Shown piece by piece: positions 38,353-48,128 of a stretch of 64,000 bases of DNA. The stretch is from Halobacillus shinanisalinarum (GTDB lineage: Bacteria > Bacillota > Bacilli > Bacillales > Halobacillaceae). Made by a program: the position numbers and the translations under genes. The stretch is taken from NCBI RefSeq assembly GCF_022919835.1, contig NZ_CP095074.1, positions 4,752,001 through 4,816,000 of the forward strand. The letters run 5' to 3'. The notes under the pieces were generated by a model. The model was not told where the DNA came from, made no database searches, and saw only the letters and a list, made by a program, of their open reading frames with translations. Numbering within the stretch: the stretch's first letter is position 1; every line of letters starts with the position of its first letter.

Positions 38353-38627
38353 TTGACTGGACTATGACTGGATACTGTTCATAAAGTATTAAAACTTATT
38401 GTGTTTAATCAATTTAGTTGCTAAGGAAAACCTTGTTATAACAGGTTCTACATGGTCTATTATAGTCTTTTTAACTAAGCGAGTGAATGGGCGGCATGAT
38501 GTGATAGCGCCCAAACCCCTATTAACATAGGGTTTGAGAAAAGTTTGACTGGATTTTGACTGGTTTTAAAAATCGCTTAAAATTTAAAAGCCTCTCAAGA
38601 GGATACATACTCTTGAGAGGCTTTTTC
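38353..38627 (+). repeat. Structured intergenic repeat element, copy C
   Basis: Full-length copy. TTGACTGGACTATGACTGG (38354), GTTCATAAAGTATTAAAAC, a small hairpin (AACCT/AGGTT near 38430), core hairpin GGGCG...CGCCC (38489-38512), second hairpin AAACCC(C)TAT/ATAGGGTTT (38513-38535), TTGACTGGATTTTGACTGG (38544), and the terminator AAGCCTCTCAAGAG/CTCTTGAGAGGCTT (38588-38626). About 80 percent identical to copy D throughout. Confidence 0.85.
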
Positions 38628-38921
38628 TTATATGATATGGACCTTGAGGCCATTTTCTTTAAAAACACTGACCATAGCTTTTTCTGCTTTTTCCTTATCT
38701 GATCCATGAACTTCCAGCTTATAATAGTCCTTATCAGATAACGACACACTTAATCCTAAAAAGCTTTTGACGTCAATGACTTTGTGGGGAGTATGTAACA
38801 CAATACTCGAATCAAACTTGTTGGCGGTATGAACGATATTCAGAACTTTTCTGCTTTCTTTTGACCCTGTTTCCAATCCTTTTGCCACATTCAGTCCGGC
38901 ATTCATTTTCTTCTCATCCAT
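38628..38921 (-). CDS. HPr-fold protein lacking the active-site His
   Basis: 97 residues from ATG 38921 (an upstream in-frame ATG at 38957 is possible). The C-terminal 80 residues align with HPr: ANKFDSSIVLHTPHKVIDVK, KSFLGLSVSLS and GSDKEKAEKAMVSVFKENGL. The regulatory Ser46 is kept (VKSFLGL), but the region of phospho-acceptor His15 (GIHARP in HPr) reads GSKESR, so it cannot accept a phosphate from Enzyme I at that site. In B. subtilis, Crh likewise lacks His15 and keeps Ser46 to serve CcpA regulation. The role here is inferred. It is convergent with repeat C, whose terminator also ends this gene. Confidence 0.75.
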   Translation of the reverse strand: MDEKKMNAGLNVAKGLETGSKESRKVLNIVHTANKFDSSIVLHTPHKVIDVKSFLGLSVSLSDKDYYKLEVHGSDKEKAEKAMVSVFKENGLKVHII

Positions 38922-39322
38922 TCTAATCAACCTCTCTTTTTTTGACTTTGTAAACATACCCAGTGGATTTCAAACGAATATGGTTTAGCTATGTTGATCG
39001 GTCTGTCCGGTCACAGTCGGAGTTTTATAGAAGTATATCTATTATGCTCAAAAAGAGGAGGAATTTTCAAGAGGATCTTTGGAATTTATATAATTAGGCA
39101 AATAAGGATAATAAAAAAATAAGTAGGGTTATATATTTATCCGAAATATGTACCTATAATTACCACCAAGCTTTCTAAAGAAATCCGTATTTTACATTAC
39201 AAAGGGATAAGTGTAAGGGCTATGGTCATAATTAAGCCGCCCTTGCAATGATAGAAAGCGCCTGTCCAAATAAAAAAGACAGGCATTTAGTATAAATAAA
39301 TCAATACATGGAGGGACTGCAT
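38922..39322. other. Gap upstream of the rhamnogalacturonan locus
   Basis: No reading frame supported. It holds the promoter region of the HPr-like gene and a hairpin GCCTGTC/GACAGGC (39257-39281) just upstream of the epimerase gene. Confidence 0.4.
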
Positions 39323-40162
39323 ATGGTTAATTTAGGTATTCGAGCACATGACCTTGAACGTTTACCTTTGGAACAATTAGTCGAAATGGTTTCCGGAAAA
39401 GGGTTAACATCCGTTCAGTTAGCCTTGGCAAAATCTATTGGGGAGGAAAGTACGGAAACAGGCAGTTTGAGTCCGGGATTTGCTCATTACGTCGGCAGAA
39501 CTTTTTCTAACAGGAATGTTCAAATTGCCGTTCTTGGCTGTTACATCAACATGATTCACCCTGATTATGCCGAAAGAAGAAAAGCACTGGACCGATTCAA
39601 GGAGCATATTCGCTATGCCCGTGATTTCGGATGCAGCATTGTAGGGACGGAAACGGGTAATGTCCATCCGGAAATCGTATATACAGAAGAGAATTTTCAT
39701 GAACAGCCTTTTTTAGACGTCGTACAAAGTGTGCGTGAGCTTGTTTCAGAAGCCGAAAAATTCGGGGTAATTGTCGGCATCGAAGGTGGAGTCAATCACC
39801 CGATCTATTCTCCGGCCGTCATGAAGAGGCTATTGGATTGTGTGGATTCTCATAATCTTCAAGTTATCTATGACCCTGTCAACTATTTGACCGTCGAAAA
39901 CTACGAGCGCCAGGAAGCGATCATTAAAGAAGCGTTCGAACTATTTGGGGATCGAATCGCGATTATGCATGCGAAAGATTTCCAAATCGAAGACGGTACA
40001 CTCCAGGTCGTCCCAGTGGGGAAAGGTCTATTAAATTATAATTCGGTGTTTAAATATATGAAGAAAAAGAAACCGTTCGTCAACATTTTGATGGAAGAGA
40101 CGAAAGAACCTTATATCAACGATAGCATTGACTACTTAACAAAAAAATACAAGCAGGCATAA
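39323..40162 (+). CDS. Sugar phosphate isomerase/epimerase (TIM barrel)
   Basis: 279 residues; ATG 39323 is 8 bases after ATGGAGGG. An AP-endonuclease-2-type TIM barrel with Glu in VIVGIEGGVNHP, Asp in LQVIYDPVNYL, His in IAIMHAKDF and Glu in NILMEETKE as likely metal ligands. It begins the plant-polysaccharide locus but is separated from the next gene by a gap with a promoter and cre box, so it may be its own transcript. The substrate may be a rhamnose- or uronate-derived sugar; unproven. Confidence 0.8.
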   Translation: MVNLGIRAHDLERLPLEQLVEMVSGKGLTSVQLALAKSIGEESTETGSLSPGFAHYVGRTFSNRNVQIAVLGCYINMIHPDYAERRKALDRFKEHIRYARDFGCSIVGTETGNVHPEIVYTEENFHEQPFLDVVQSVRELVSEAEKFGVIVGIEGGVNHPIYSPAVMKRLLDCVDSHNLQVIYDPVNYLTVENYERQEAIIKEAFELFGDRIAIMHAKDFQIEDGTLQVVPVGKGLLNYNSVFKYMKKKKPFVNILMEETKEPYINDSIDYLTKKYKQA

Positions 40163-40227
40163 AACCAACAAAACAAAAAATTGTAGTTGTTTTTTTTTGA
40201 ATTTACCACAAAAAGTTTTTATTTATG

Positions 40228-40269
40228 TTGATTATTTTTTGAATTTTCTTTATAATGAAAGCGTAGTCA
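40228..40269 (+). promoter_or_regulatory. Promoter and cre box of the RG-hydrolase operon
   Basis: TTGATT (40228-40233), 17-bp spacer, TATAAT (40251-40256), with TGAAAGCGTAGTCA (40256-40269) directly overlapping the start region: 13 of 14 matches to the cre consensus. It should drive the GH105 and TRAP genes under CcpA repression. Confidence 0.8.
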
Positions 40270-40307
40270 AAAACAGAATATAAAAACACTGAATCCTGGA
40301 GGTAAAG

Positions 40308-41411
40308 ATGATACAGAGTGAAGTGAAACTGAAGAAGGAAAACGTACTAGAACATATTGATACTCTTATAGAGAACCTGGCTCAGATAAAAGATGACACA
40401 GGTGAATTTCTCTTAAACTTTGATGGGCTTGTGGTAGATGACAAAAGCTGGCATGTCTGGAATTGGCCTCAGGGTGTTGGTTTGTATGGGATTTACAATT
40501 TATATAAGCTGACGAAAAATGAAAGGGCTTTAACAACGGTGAACGAATGGTTTGAAGCAAGGTTTAAAGAAGGGGTCCCACCGAAAAATGTCAATACGAT
40601 GGCTCCGTTTCTTACCTTAGCCTATATGTATGAGGACACACGGGATCAAACCTATGTCCCTTATTTGGAAAAGTGGGCGGATTGGGTCATGTACGATATG
40701 CCCCGTACCAAAGAGAACGGTTTGCAGCATATGACCTATGGTCCGCCGAATACCGAACAGTTGTGGGATGACACGCTGATGATGACGGTGTTGCCATTGG
40801 CCAAGATCGGTCAACTGTTGAACAAGCCCGAATACATTGAAGAAGCGAAAAGGCAGTTTTTGATTCACACGAAATACTTATGCGATACAAAGACAGGGTT
40901 ATGGTATCACGGCTGGACATTTGAAGGTAACCACAATTTTGCCAATGCTTTGTGGGGCAGGGGGAACTGTTGGATTACCATCGCTATACCTGAAATCATT
41001 GAAATGCTGGACTTGAAAGAAGGGGATTTTTTCCGGGAGTTTCTTCTTGAGACTTTGAATCGTCAGGTTGAAACGTTAGCTGAACTCCAACATGAAAGCG
41101 GTTTATGGCATACACTGATTGATGATCCGGATTCCTATTTGGAAGCATCCGCCACGGCTGGATTTGCGTATGGAATATTGAAGGCTGTACGAAAACGTTA
41201 CATTGATGAAAAATACGCAGAAGTCGCCCGTCAGGCGATTCAGGGTGTTGTAAACGAAATCAATGAAGACGGAGCCGTTCAAAAAGTTTCAGTCGGAACG
41301 GGCATGGGGGACTCCTTGGAGTTCTACAAGGAAATTAAGACGACGACGATGCCGTACGGGCAGTCTCTGGCTGTTTTGTGTCTGACGGAATATCTGCACA
41401 CGTACATTTGA
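40308..41411 (+). CDS. GH105 unsaturated rhamnogalacturonyl hydrolase (YteR-like)
   Basis: 367 residues from ATG 40308 behind CTGGAGGTAAAG. An (alpha/alpha)6 barrel without signal peptide, so it acts in the cytoplasm, removing the unsaturated galacturonate from rhamnogalacturonan disaccharides. Typical pieces: WHVWNWPQGVGLYGIYNLYK, PPNTEQLWDDTLMMTVLPLA with the catalytic Asp, HGWTFEGNHNFANALWGRGN and WHTLIDDPDSYLEASATAGF. Length fits B. subtilis YteR (373). The TRAP importer genes follow, supplying its substrate. Confidence 0.93.
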   Translation: MIQSEVKLKKENVLEHIDTLIENLAQIKDDTGEFLLNFDGLVVDDKSWHVWNWPQGVGLYGIYNLYKLTKNERALTTVNEWFEARFKEGVPPKNVNTMAPFLTLAYMYEDTRDQTYVPYLEKWADWVMYDMPRTKENGLQHMTYGPPNTEQLWDDTLMMTVLPLAKIGQLLNKPEYIEEAKRQFLIHTKYLCDTKTGLWYHGWTFEGNHNFANALWGRGNCWITIAIPEIIEMLDLKEGDFFREFLLETLNRQVETLAELQHESGLWHTLIDDPDSYLEASATAGFAYGILKAVRKRYIDEKYAEVARQAIQGVVNEINEDGAVQKVSVGTGMGDSLEFYKEIKTTTMPYGQSLAVLCLTEYLHTYI

Positions 41412-41485
41412 TTAGATTCACAACTCCTACACGGGTCATGATGGTGGTCCGTGTAAACTTTAAAACTTACAGGGGAGGAAAGAGC

Positions 41486-42487
41486 ATGAAGAGGAATGTC
41501 ATCTTGTTGTTAGTAGGTGCATGTATCCTTACAATGATCACGGGTTGCAGCTTGAATGCGAAAGCGGGTGATCAGGTCGTTCTACGTTTTGCTTATGCCA
41601 GTAATGCACCGCCTGTCAAAGAGGCGATGGAAGAATTTGGTCGGTTGCTTGAAGAGAAAACAGATGGTGAAGTCATCGTCAAATATTACCCGGACTCCCA
41701 ATTGGGCGGGGAACGGGAGTTGATTGAGTTGACCCAGACAGGGGCGGTCGACATCACCAAGGTCAGTGGATCTGCGCTGGAAAGTTTTTCTGACCGCTAT
41801 TCGATTTTTGCCATCCCATATTTATTTGATGGAGAAGAACATTTCTATAATGTCATGGAAAATGAAGAAATCATGGATCCGATTTATCAATCGACATCCG
41901 ATCTTGGTTTTGTCGGTTTGACATACTATGATTCGGGTCAGAGAAGTTTCTATATGAAAGATGGCCCTGTGGAATCCCCGGAAGATATTAAAGGGAAGAA
42001 GATCAGAGTGATGCAGAGTGAGACAGCGATTAAAATGATCGAGCTGCTCGGCGGTTCCCCGACACCTATGGGCGGTGGAGAAGTATACACCTCTTTACAG
42101 CAAGGGATTATTGACGGGGCAGAAAATAATGAATTCGTCTTAGTGACAGCTGGCCATGGAGAAGTGGCGAAGTATTATTCTTATGATCAGCATACTAGAG
42201 TTCCTGATATTGTGGTAATGAATGAAGCCACGTTGAATAAATTGACACCTGAACAAAGGGAAGCGGTTCATGAAGCGGCGGAAGAATCAACAGAATACGA
42301 GAAGAAAGTATGGAAAGCGGCCGTGGAAAAAGAGAAGCAGATGGCGATAGAAGAGCACGGCGTAGAATTTAATGAAGTGGATAACGCACCTTTTAAAGAA
42401 GCCGTCCAGCCTCTTCACGACGAATTCAAAAATAATGAAAAGTTCACAGATCTGTATGAAGCGATACAAGAAATGAGCGGCCAATAA
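41486..42487 (+). CDS. TRAP transporter substrate-binding lipoprotein (DctP)
   Basis: 333 residues; ATG 41486 lies 6 bases after GGGGAGGAAAG. Lipoprotein signal MKRNVILLLVGACILTMITG followed by the lipobox Cys. The DctP fold is shown by FAYASNAPPVKEAMEEFGRL, YPDSQLGGERELIELTQTG, and YYDSGQRSFYMKDGPVESPE with the conserved Arg that holds the substrate carboxylate, and QQGIIDGAENNEF. It would deliver unsaturated rhamnogalacturonan oligosaccharides or a uronate. DctQ and DctM follow directly. Confidence 0.92.
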   Translation: MKRNVILLLVGACILTMITGCSLNAKAGDQVVLRFAYASNAPPVKEAMEEFGRLLEEKTDGEVIVKYYPDSQLGGERELIELTQTGAVDITKVSGSALESFSDRYSIFAIPYLFDGEEHFYNVMENEEIMDPIYQSTSDLGFVGLTYYDSGQRSFYMKDGPVESPEDIKGKKIRVMQSETAIKMIELLGGSPTPMGGGEVYTSLQQGIIDGAENNEFVLVTAGHGEVAKYYSYDQHTRVPDIVVMNEATLNKLTPEQREAVHEAAEESTEYEKKVWKAAVEKEKQMAIEEHGVEFNEVDNAPFKEAVQPLHDEFKNNEKFTDLYEAIQEMSGQ

Positions 42488-42503
42488 GTAGGGGGGGAAT
42501 CAA

Positions 42504-43031
42504 ATGGAAACAGTGAAAAAGTACGTTGACAAAATACTCTTGGGTGTAACGGCTACTTTGTTTCTTATTATGGTAGCGGTTACAACATGGCAAGTCATTG
42601 CCCGTTATGTTCTGAGTAACCCGAGTACAATCACGGAGGAGTTTATACGATTCAGTCTGATCTGGCTTTCTATGTTAGCTGCCTCGTACGTGGTGGGAAA
42701 AAGAAGCCACATCGCCTTTACGATGATCAGTGATCGGTTCAAAGGAAAGAACAAAGTAGGGTTAGAGCTTTTTATACAAATCATCTTTTTACTCTTTTCG
42801 TTGGGCATAATGACCTATGGTGGAGTGAAAGCTATTTCGATTACGATGTCCCAGCTGTCCCCTTCCTTAGGGATACCGATGGGATACGTGTACCTGTCCT
42901 TGCCGGTATCAGGTTTGTTGATTACGTTCTACAGTATCATCAATATGATTCAGTTATTGAAAAAAGATAAAACTACGGATATGGAAAATAGGGGTAGCGT
43001 GGAATACGAAAAAGTAGGTGAAGTTCTATGA
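42504..43031 (+). CDS. TRAP transporter small permease subunit (DctQ)
   Basis: 175 residues, four membrane segments (LGVTATLFLIMVAVTTWQVI, WLSMLAASYVVGK, LFIQIIFLLFSLGIMTYGGV, YLSLPVSGLLITFYSIINMI). The family motif TITEEFIRFSLIWLSMLAAS is present. It sits between dctP and dctM and its stop overlaps the dctM start by four bases (ATGA). Confidence 0.92.
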   Translation: METVKKYVDKILLGVTATLFLIMVAVTTWQVIARYVLSNPSTITEEFIRFSLIWLSMLAASYVVGKRSHIAFTMISDRFKGKNKVGLELFIQIIFLLFSLGIMTYGGVKAISITMSQLSPSLGIPMGYVYLSLPVSGLLITFYSIINMIQLLKKDKTTDMENRGSVEYEKVGEVL

Positions 43032-44326
43032 TCTTACAGGCTAGCTTAATTTTGGTCCTTGTTTTTGCAGTTCTTCTGGCGGTAGGTATACCGATAGCAA
43101 TTAGTATTGCCGTTGCGTCTTTAGCTACCATCTTACTGATTCTACCCATCGATATAGCGGTTTTCTCCTCAGCTCAAAAGATGGTAGCCAGTATAGACAG
43201 TTTTTCCTTGATAGCGGTTCCATTCTTCATTTTATCTGGAATTATTATGAATAACGGCGGGATTGCCGCTAAGTTGGTGGACTTTTCTAAGCTGTTGGCG
43301 GGCAGGGTCCCGGGTTCTCTTTCCCATACGAACGTTATCGGAAACAGTCTGTTCGGTTCGATTTCCAGCTCTGCGATCGCTGCCTCCACAGCGATCGGTG
43401 GGGTTATGGTCCCGCTCCAGGAAAAAGAGGGGTACGATCGGAAATTTGCAGCAGCTGTCAATATTGCTTCAGCGCCGGCTGGAATGGTCATCCCTCCAAG
43501 TACCGGTTTCATCATTTTCTCCCTTATTAGTGGAGGGACTTCGATCGCAGCTCTATTCATGGGCGGATATATAATCGGTATCCTCTGGGCTCTCGCGATT
43601 ATGATTGTTTCTTATATCATTGCCAAGAAAAGAAAATATCCGGTTGTGACTGAGAAAACCAATTTGAACGTGAAAAAAATCGTTTGGGAAGCTATTCCAA
43701 GTATCCTATTGATTTTTATTATTATCGGCGGAATACTGACAGGTGTCTTTACAGCAGTTGAAGCATCAGCTATTGCTGTCGTGTACTCCTTTATTTTAGC
43801 TTTCTTCTTTTATAAGACGATCACGTTTGCACAGCTGCCACATGTAATGGCTCAGGCTGTTGAAATGACAGGAGTAATTATGCTTCTGATTGCTGCTTCT
43901 TCCTTAATGTCATTTGCTATGGCTTTCACAGGTATTCCGGCAGCACTGAGCAGCCTGGTGTTAAGCATTTCTGATAATCCAATCATTATTTTACTAGTCA
44001 TGAACCTTCTCCTGCTATTAATCGGTACGGTCATGGACGTAGCGCCGGCGATTCTGATTTTCACCCCGATTTTTATGCCGATTGCTACAGGTATTGGTAT
44101 AGACCCTGTTCATTTTGGGATCTTCTTCATTCTCAACTTGTGTGTCGGTACCATCACACCTCCGGTTGGAACTGGGCTCTTTGTAGGATCGAGTGTAGGG
44201 AAAGTGAAAATTGAACAAGTACTGAAGCCACTCCTACCATTCTATGCAGCGATTTTCGTTTTACTTATGCTAGTCACATATATTCCGCAAATCAGTTTGT
44301 TCTTACCGAATCTGCTGGGATTATAA
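43028..44326 (+). CDS. TRAP transporter large permease subunit (DctM)
   Basis: 432 residues with about 12 membrane segments. DctM features: IDSFSLIAVPFFILSGIIMN, GGIAAKLVDFSKLLAGRVPG, SGSSIAAASTA-type segment (FGSISSSAIAASTAIGGVMV), IPPSTGFIIFSLISG and the late NLCVGTITPPVGTGLFVGSS. It is the sodium-driven channel of the TRAP importer, translationally coupled to dctQ. A terminator follows. Confidence 0.95.
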   Translation: MILQASLILVLVFAVLLAVGIPIAISIAVASLATILLILPIDIAVFSSAQKMVASIDSFSLIAVPFFILSGIIMNNGGIAAKLVDFSKLLAGRVPGSLSHTNVIGNSLFGSISSSAIAASTAIGGVMVPLQEKEGYDRKFAAAVNIASAPAGMVIPPSTGFIIFSLISGGTSIAALFMGGYIIGILWALAIMIVSYIIAKKRKYPVVTEKTNLNVKKIVWEAIPSILLIFIIIGGILTGVFTAVEASAIAVVYSFILAFFFYKTITFAQLPHVMAQAVEMTGVIMLLIAASSLMSFAMAFTGIPAALSSLVLSISDNPIIILLVMNLLLLLIGTVMDVAPAILIFTPIFMPIATGIGIDPVHFGIFFILNLCVGTITPPVGTGLFVGSSVGKVKIEQVLKPLLPFYAAIFVLLMLVTYIPQISLFLPNLLGL

Positions 44327-44331
44327 CACTT

Positions 44332-44367
44332 AAGCACACCGCGTGAGCAATCATGGTGTGCTTTTCA
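44332..44367 (+). terminator. Terminator of the GH105-TRAP operon
   Basis: AAGCACACC with complement GGTGTGCTT, 14-base loop, TTTTC tail. Confidence 0.8.
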
Positions 44368-44437
44368 TAGAGACTCTTTAATTCACAGAATTTTCTTTTA
44401 TATTTTCAGGCTATTTGTCCTAACCAAAGAATATTCG

Positions 44438-44453
44438 TTTGAACGTTTTCAAA
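44438..44453 (+). promoter_or_regulatory. cre-like box upstream of the PL11 lyase
   Basis: TTTGAACGTTTTCAAA, nearly palindromic and 12 of 14 matches to the CcpA consensus, 24 bases before the lyase start. Confidence 0.6.
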
Positions 44454-44476
44454 TATTACAAAAAAGGTGATGAAAC

Positions 44477-47064
44477 ATGTATTTGAAAAAATCTTCTCTT
44501 GTTAAAAAGGTATGTATGATCGCTTTGCTCGCCCCTCTTCTGATGACGAGTACGGTCAATGTTTCCGCCTCTGATTGGGAAAAACACGAGGGAACTGGAA
44601 ATGGTGGAGGTGTGCAGTTGGAATATCTCGACCGGGGACTGGTTGTGGCATCTACTTCCGAAGGGATATTCCTGAGCTGGAGGTTGTTGGCTGACGAAGT
44701 GACCGGTTCTTCTGACAAAGGTCTGACGGGTACATCTTTTCAAGTCTATCGTAACGGAAGTAAGATTGCCACAGTTGAAGACAGTACGAACTATTTGGAC
44801 AAGGACGGAAAGGATCAATCTGAATATTATGTAGCCGCTGTAAGGGACGGGAAGGAAGTCGACGAAAGTTCATCCATTTCTCCATGGGAAAATCAGTATT
44901 ATGACCTTCCTCTTGTGAAACCGGAAGATGGGACGACACCTGATGGAGAAACTTATACATATTCCGCAAACGACATGAGCGTAGGGGATGTGGATGGCGA
45001 CGGACAGTATGAATACTTTGTGAAATGGGATCCATCAAACTCAAAAGACGTCTCTCAGGTAGGATATACCGGAAATACCTACATCGATGCCTATGAACTT
45101 GACGGAACCCTCCTTTACCGCCTTGACTTAGGAGTGAATATCAGGTCGGGGGCGCATTATACGCAGTTCTTAGTCTATGATTTTGACGGAAACGGAAAAT
45201 CAGAATTGATGCTGAAAACGGCTCCAGGTACAAAGATCATTCAGTACGATGATGCGGGGAATGTAACATCAGAGAAATTCATCACGATGCCTGAAGAAGA
45301 CAGGAAAAATGGCTACAGTCATAAGGACGATTACCGGATGAGCAGTGATGATTATTATGAGCACGTTGTAGAAATGTTCATGAACTGGCATAAGCACGAG
45401 GAAGTGAAAAGTGGTCATTGGCCAGAGACGCTTGAGGAAGCATTCGGAATCGAGAAACAGTACAGATATCCGTTATCAAGAGAAGATGCGGAAAGTCTGA
45501 CGGATTACTTCATGGATGAGTATGCTCCAAGTAGAAGCAGCCGTAACCAATTAAGGGAATTTGAAGGCTTCATATTGGAAGGGCCTGAATATTTGACCGT
45601 ATTCAACGGGGTGACGGGTGATGAAATGGATACGGTCCATTACAAACCGGGACGCCATGATGATGGTCTTATGTGGGGAGACTATGCGATGTCGAGAATA
45701 GAGCCCGGTAACCGGGTCGACCGTTTTCTCGCCGGAGTCGGTTACCTCGACGGGAAACAACCCTACGCCATCTTCGGGCGTGGTTACTACACGAGAGCTT
45801 CCCTTGTGTCTTACAGCTGGGATGGTAAGCGTATTGAGGAACACTGGTCGGTGGATAGTGGTTGGACTCCAATGAGTAATCCTTTCAATGACCGGCCCCA
45901 TGATCAATCGGGACGGATGATGAATTCGCCTCACTCACTAATCAGGGATTCCACTCATTCAGTGTGGCGGATGTGGATGGTGATGGCAAGCAGGAAGTAG
46001 TCTATGGAGGAGCTACAATCGATCATGATGGTACGTTGTTGTACAGTTCAAAGGATATATTACCGGCCCAAAGTGCAGCACCGGGGACCGACGCTAAACT
46101 GGGACATGGAGATGCGATGCACGTAACGGATATCGACCCGGATAGACCGGGATTAGAGATATTTTCTGTTCATGAAAATGGCGCCAAAGCCCCATATGGA
46201 TATGTTTTACGGGACTCCGGGACAGGTGAAGCAATTTATGGCGGCTATACAGGGAAAGATACCGGCCGCGGAATGATTGGAGACATTGACCCTGAGCGGA
46301 GAGGCTTGGAAACATGGGCGGTTGGAGTATGGACGGCAGATGGTGAACAAATCAGTACGGAAACACCGGGTACAAACATGAATATCAAGTGGTCTCCGGA
46401 TATGACGACACAAATCGTTACAGGTGCATCGAACGATACGCCTTCCATTGAGGACTGGAAAGAAGGAAAGCTGCTGACAGCTAAAGAGACGTTGACCAAC
46501 AATGGTACAAAAGGGAATCCGGCTCTTGTAGCCGATATATTCGGTGATTGGAGAGAAGAGTTGCTGTTGAGAACAGAAGACAGTACTGCCATTCGGATGT
46601 ACCTTAGTACAGAGGTGACGGATCACAAATTATATACATTGATGCACGACCCGCAATATCGCGTGGGAATCGCAAGACAAAACTCAGCTTATAATCAGCC
46701 TGCCTACACCAGCTTCTATTTCGGATCGGATATGAACTGGGATAGCGTTCCTGTTCCTGATTTCTCAACTTCCAGTGTCTTGTCGGTGTTACAAAACAGG
46801 ATGAGTGAATATGAGGAAAGCGGAGAACTGAAGGGTCCTTTATTCCAGCAGTTAACAAACACTTTAAAACAGGTCAGTCACCATTTTGAAAAAGGATCGG
46901 AAAAGCAGGCGCTCAAATTTATGAATAAGTATGAGGAACGCCTAAACGATGAAACGAAGCAAAAACATATCTCTATTCAGGCTAAAAGAAACTTGAACCA
47001 TTATGTTCAACTTTTAACCGATCAGTGGGATAGGAAGGGGGATAAGGGGGACAAAGGAAGATAA
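44477..47064 (+). pseudogene. Secreted PL11 rhamnogalacturonan lyase, single-base frameshift
   Basis: Restored, the product has about 860 residues. Signal peptide: KKVCMIALLAPLLMTSTVNV with cleavage near VSASD. The PL11 beta-propeller shows VQLEYLDRGLVVASTSEGIF, YSANDMSVGDVDGDGQYEYF, GFHSFSVADVDGDGKQEVVY, KLGHGDAMHVTDIDPDRPGL and VADIFGDWREELLLRTED. The C-terminal 90 residues are helical (LKGPLFQQLTNTLKQVSHHF, LKFMNKYEERLN) like FIMAH domains. The frame breaks at GGG 45910-45912: one more G would restore SGTDDEFASLTNQGF. It cleaves the RG-I backbone outside the cell. A sequencing error is possible; if real, the lyase is truncated after about 477 residues plus a tail. Confidence 0.9.
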
Positions 47065-47248
47065 AAAATCTGTAGGCCGTCTTACAGATGACTGTGGGCG
47101 GTCTTTGTATTGACCATACAGTAAGAGTGGTTGTCTATTATTGTGTAGGAGGCGCCCTTTACCTTTAAGAATGTGTATGTTTGTATATGTTCCTTTTTGT
47201 TCGTTTATATATTACAATAAGGGAGTGTGAAGGAATAAGGAGGATGAA

Positions 47249-48022
47249 ATGATGTTATCTATTGAACGATATGAAATCATTTTGAATAAATTAGAAACGG
47301 ACAAAGCGGTCAAAGTCTCTCAGTTAAGCCAATTGCTTGGTGTAACGGAAAAAACCGTTCGAATCGATTTAGAAGCTTTGGAGGAAAAGGGATTATTGAA
47401 GAGGATTCATGGTGGTGCTGTGTTGGAGAACAAGGAAGGTGAAATCTTACCTGTCAGTGAGAGGCAATCCAGCAAGACAGAAATTAAGGATAACATCGCA
47501 AGGGAAGCCGTAAGGATGATTGAACCGCATGAAACGATTCTAATGGATGGCGGCAGTACGACGAGTGCGATTTCGGAAAGGCTCGGTGACTTCCCGGTAA
47601 CCGTTATTACCAACGATATCAAAATTGCGTACATTCTTAATGATAAAGAAAATGTTCAACTCGTTGTGCTAGGAGGTACCCGAATTCCTCATTCTTCTTC
47701 ATTGCTCGGAGATCAGGCTACAGAAGCATTGAAAAGGCTGAGGGTGAATCGTCTCTTCTTTGGAACGACAGGCTTTTCTATTGAGCATGGTTTAACTGTA
47801 CTTAATAGCCTGCACGCTGATTGGAAAAGGAAGATCATAGATTGCGCTGATCATATTACCCTCGTAGCAGATTCTACAAAATTCGAAAAAATAGCTTTGG
47901 TGCAATTTGCTGAGATAACAAATGTAAGTGAACTTATAACGGATGATCAATTAGACCACTCCTCCATAAAAGAGATAGAGAATAAAGGTGTTAATGTGAG
48001 GGTTGCAAGGAAAAAAAGGTAG
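47249..48022 (+). CDS. DeoR-family transcriptional regulator
   Basis: 257 residues from ATG 47249 (or 47252), behind AAGGAGGATG. Helix-turn-helix VKVSQLSQLLGVTEKTVRID with wing LKRIHGGAV; the sensor domain has MDGGSTTSAISERLG, GGTRIPHSSSLLGDQA and VADSTKFEKIAL. It sits between the lyase and kduD and probably represses one of them in response to a phosphorylated uronate intermediate such as KDG-6-phosphate. TGTTCGTT-type sequences occur on both sides of the gene (47199 and, inverted, 48078). Confidence 0.85.
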   Translation: MMLSIERYEIILNKLETDKAVKVSQLSQLLGVTEKTVRIDLEALEEKGLLKRIHGGAVLENKEGEILPVSERQSSKTEIKDNIAREAVRMIEPHETILMDGGSTTSAISERLGDFPVTVITNDIKIAYILNDKENVQLVVLGGTRIPHSSSLLGDQATEALKRLRVNRLFFGTTGFSIEHGLTVLNSLHADWKRKIIDCADHITLVADSTKFEKIALVQFAEITNVSELITDDQLDHSSIKEIENKGVNVRVARKKR

Positions 48023-48128
48023 ATTAATGGTGTAAAAGGTTGAATTTCCCGGAACTAAATGGTAATATACAAACTGTAACGAACATTTACAAACAAAATA
48101 GAACTTTCAATTCAGGGAGGTAAATCAT

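Noticed and set aside
45964..47064. Independent secreted-like protein downstream of the PL11 lyase
   Set aside because: Sequence continuity (SVADVDGDGK repeat, no signal peptide, no ribosome site) shows it is the second half of the lyase.
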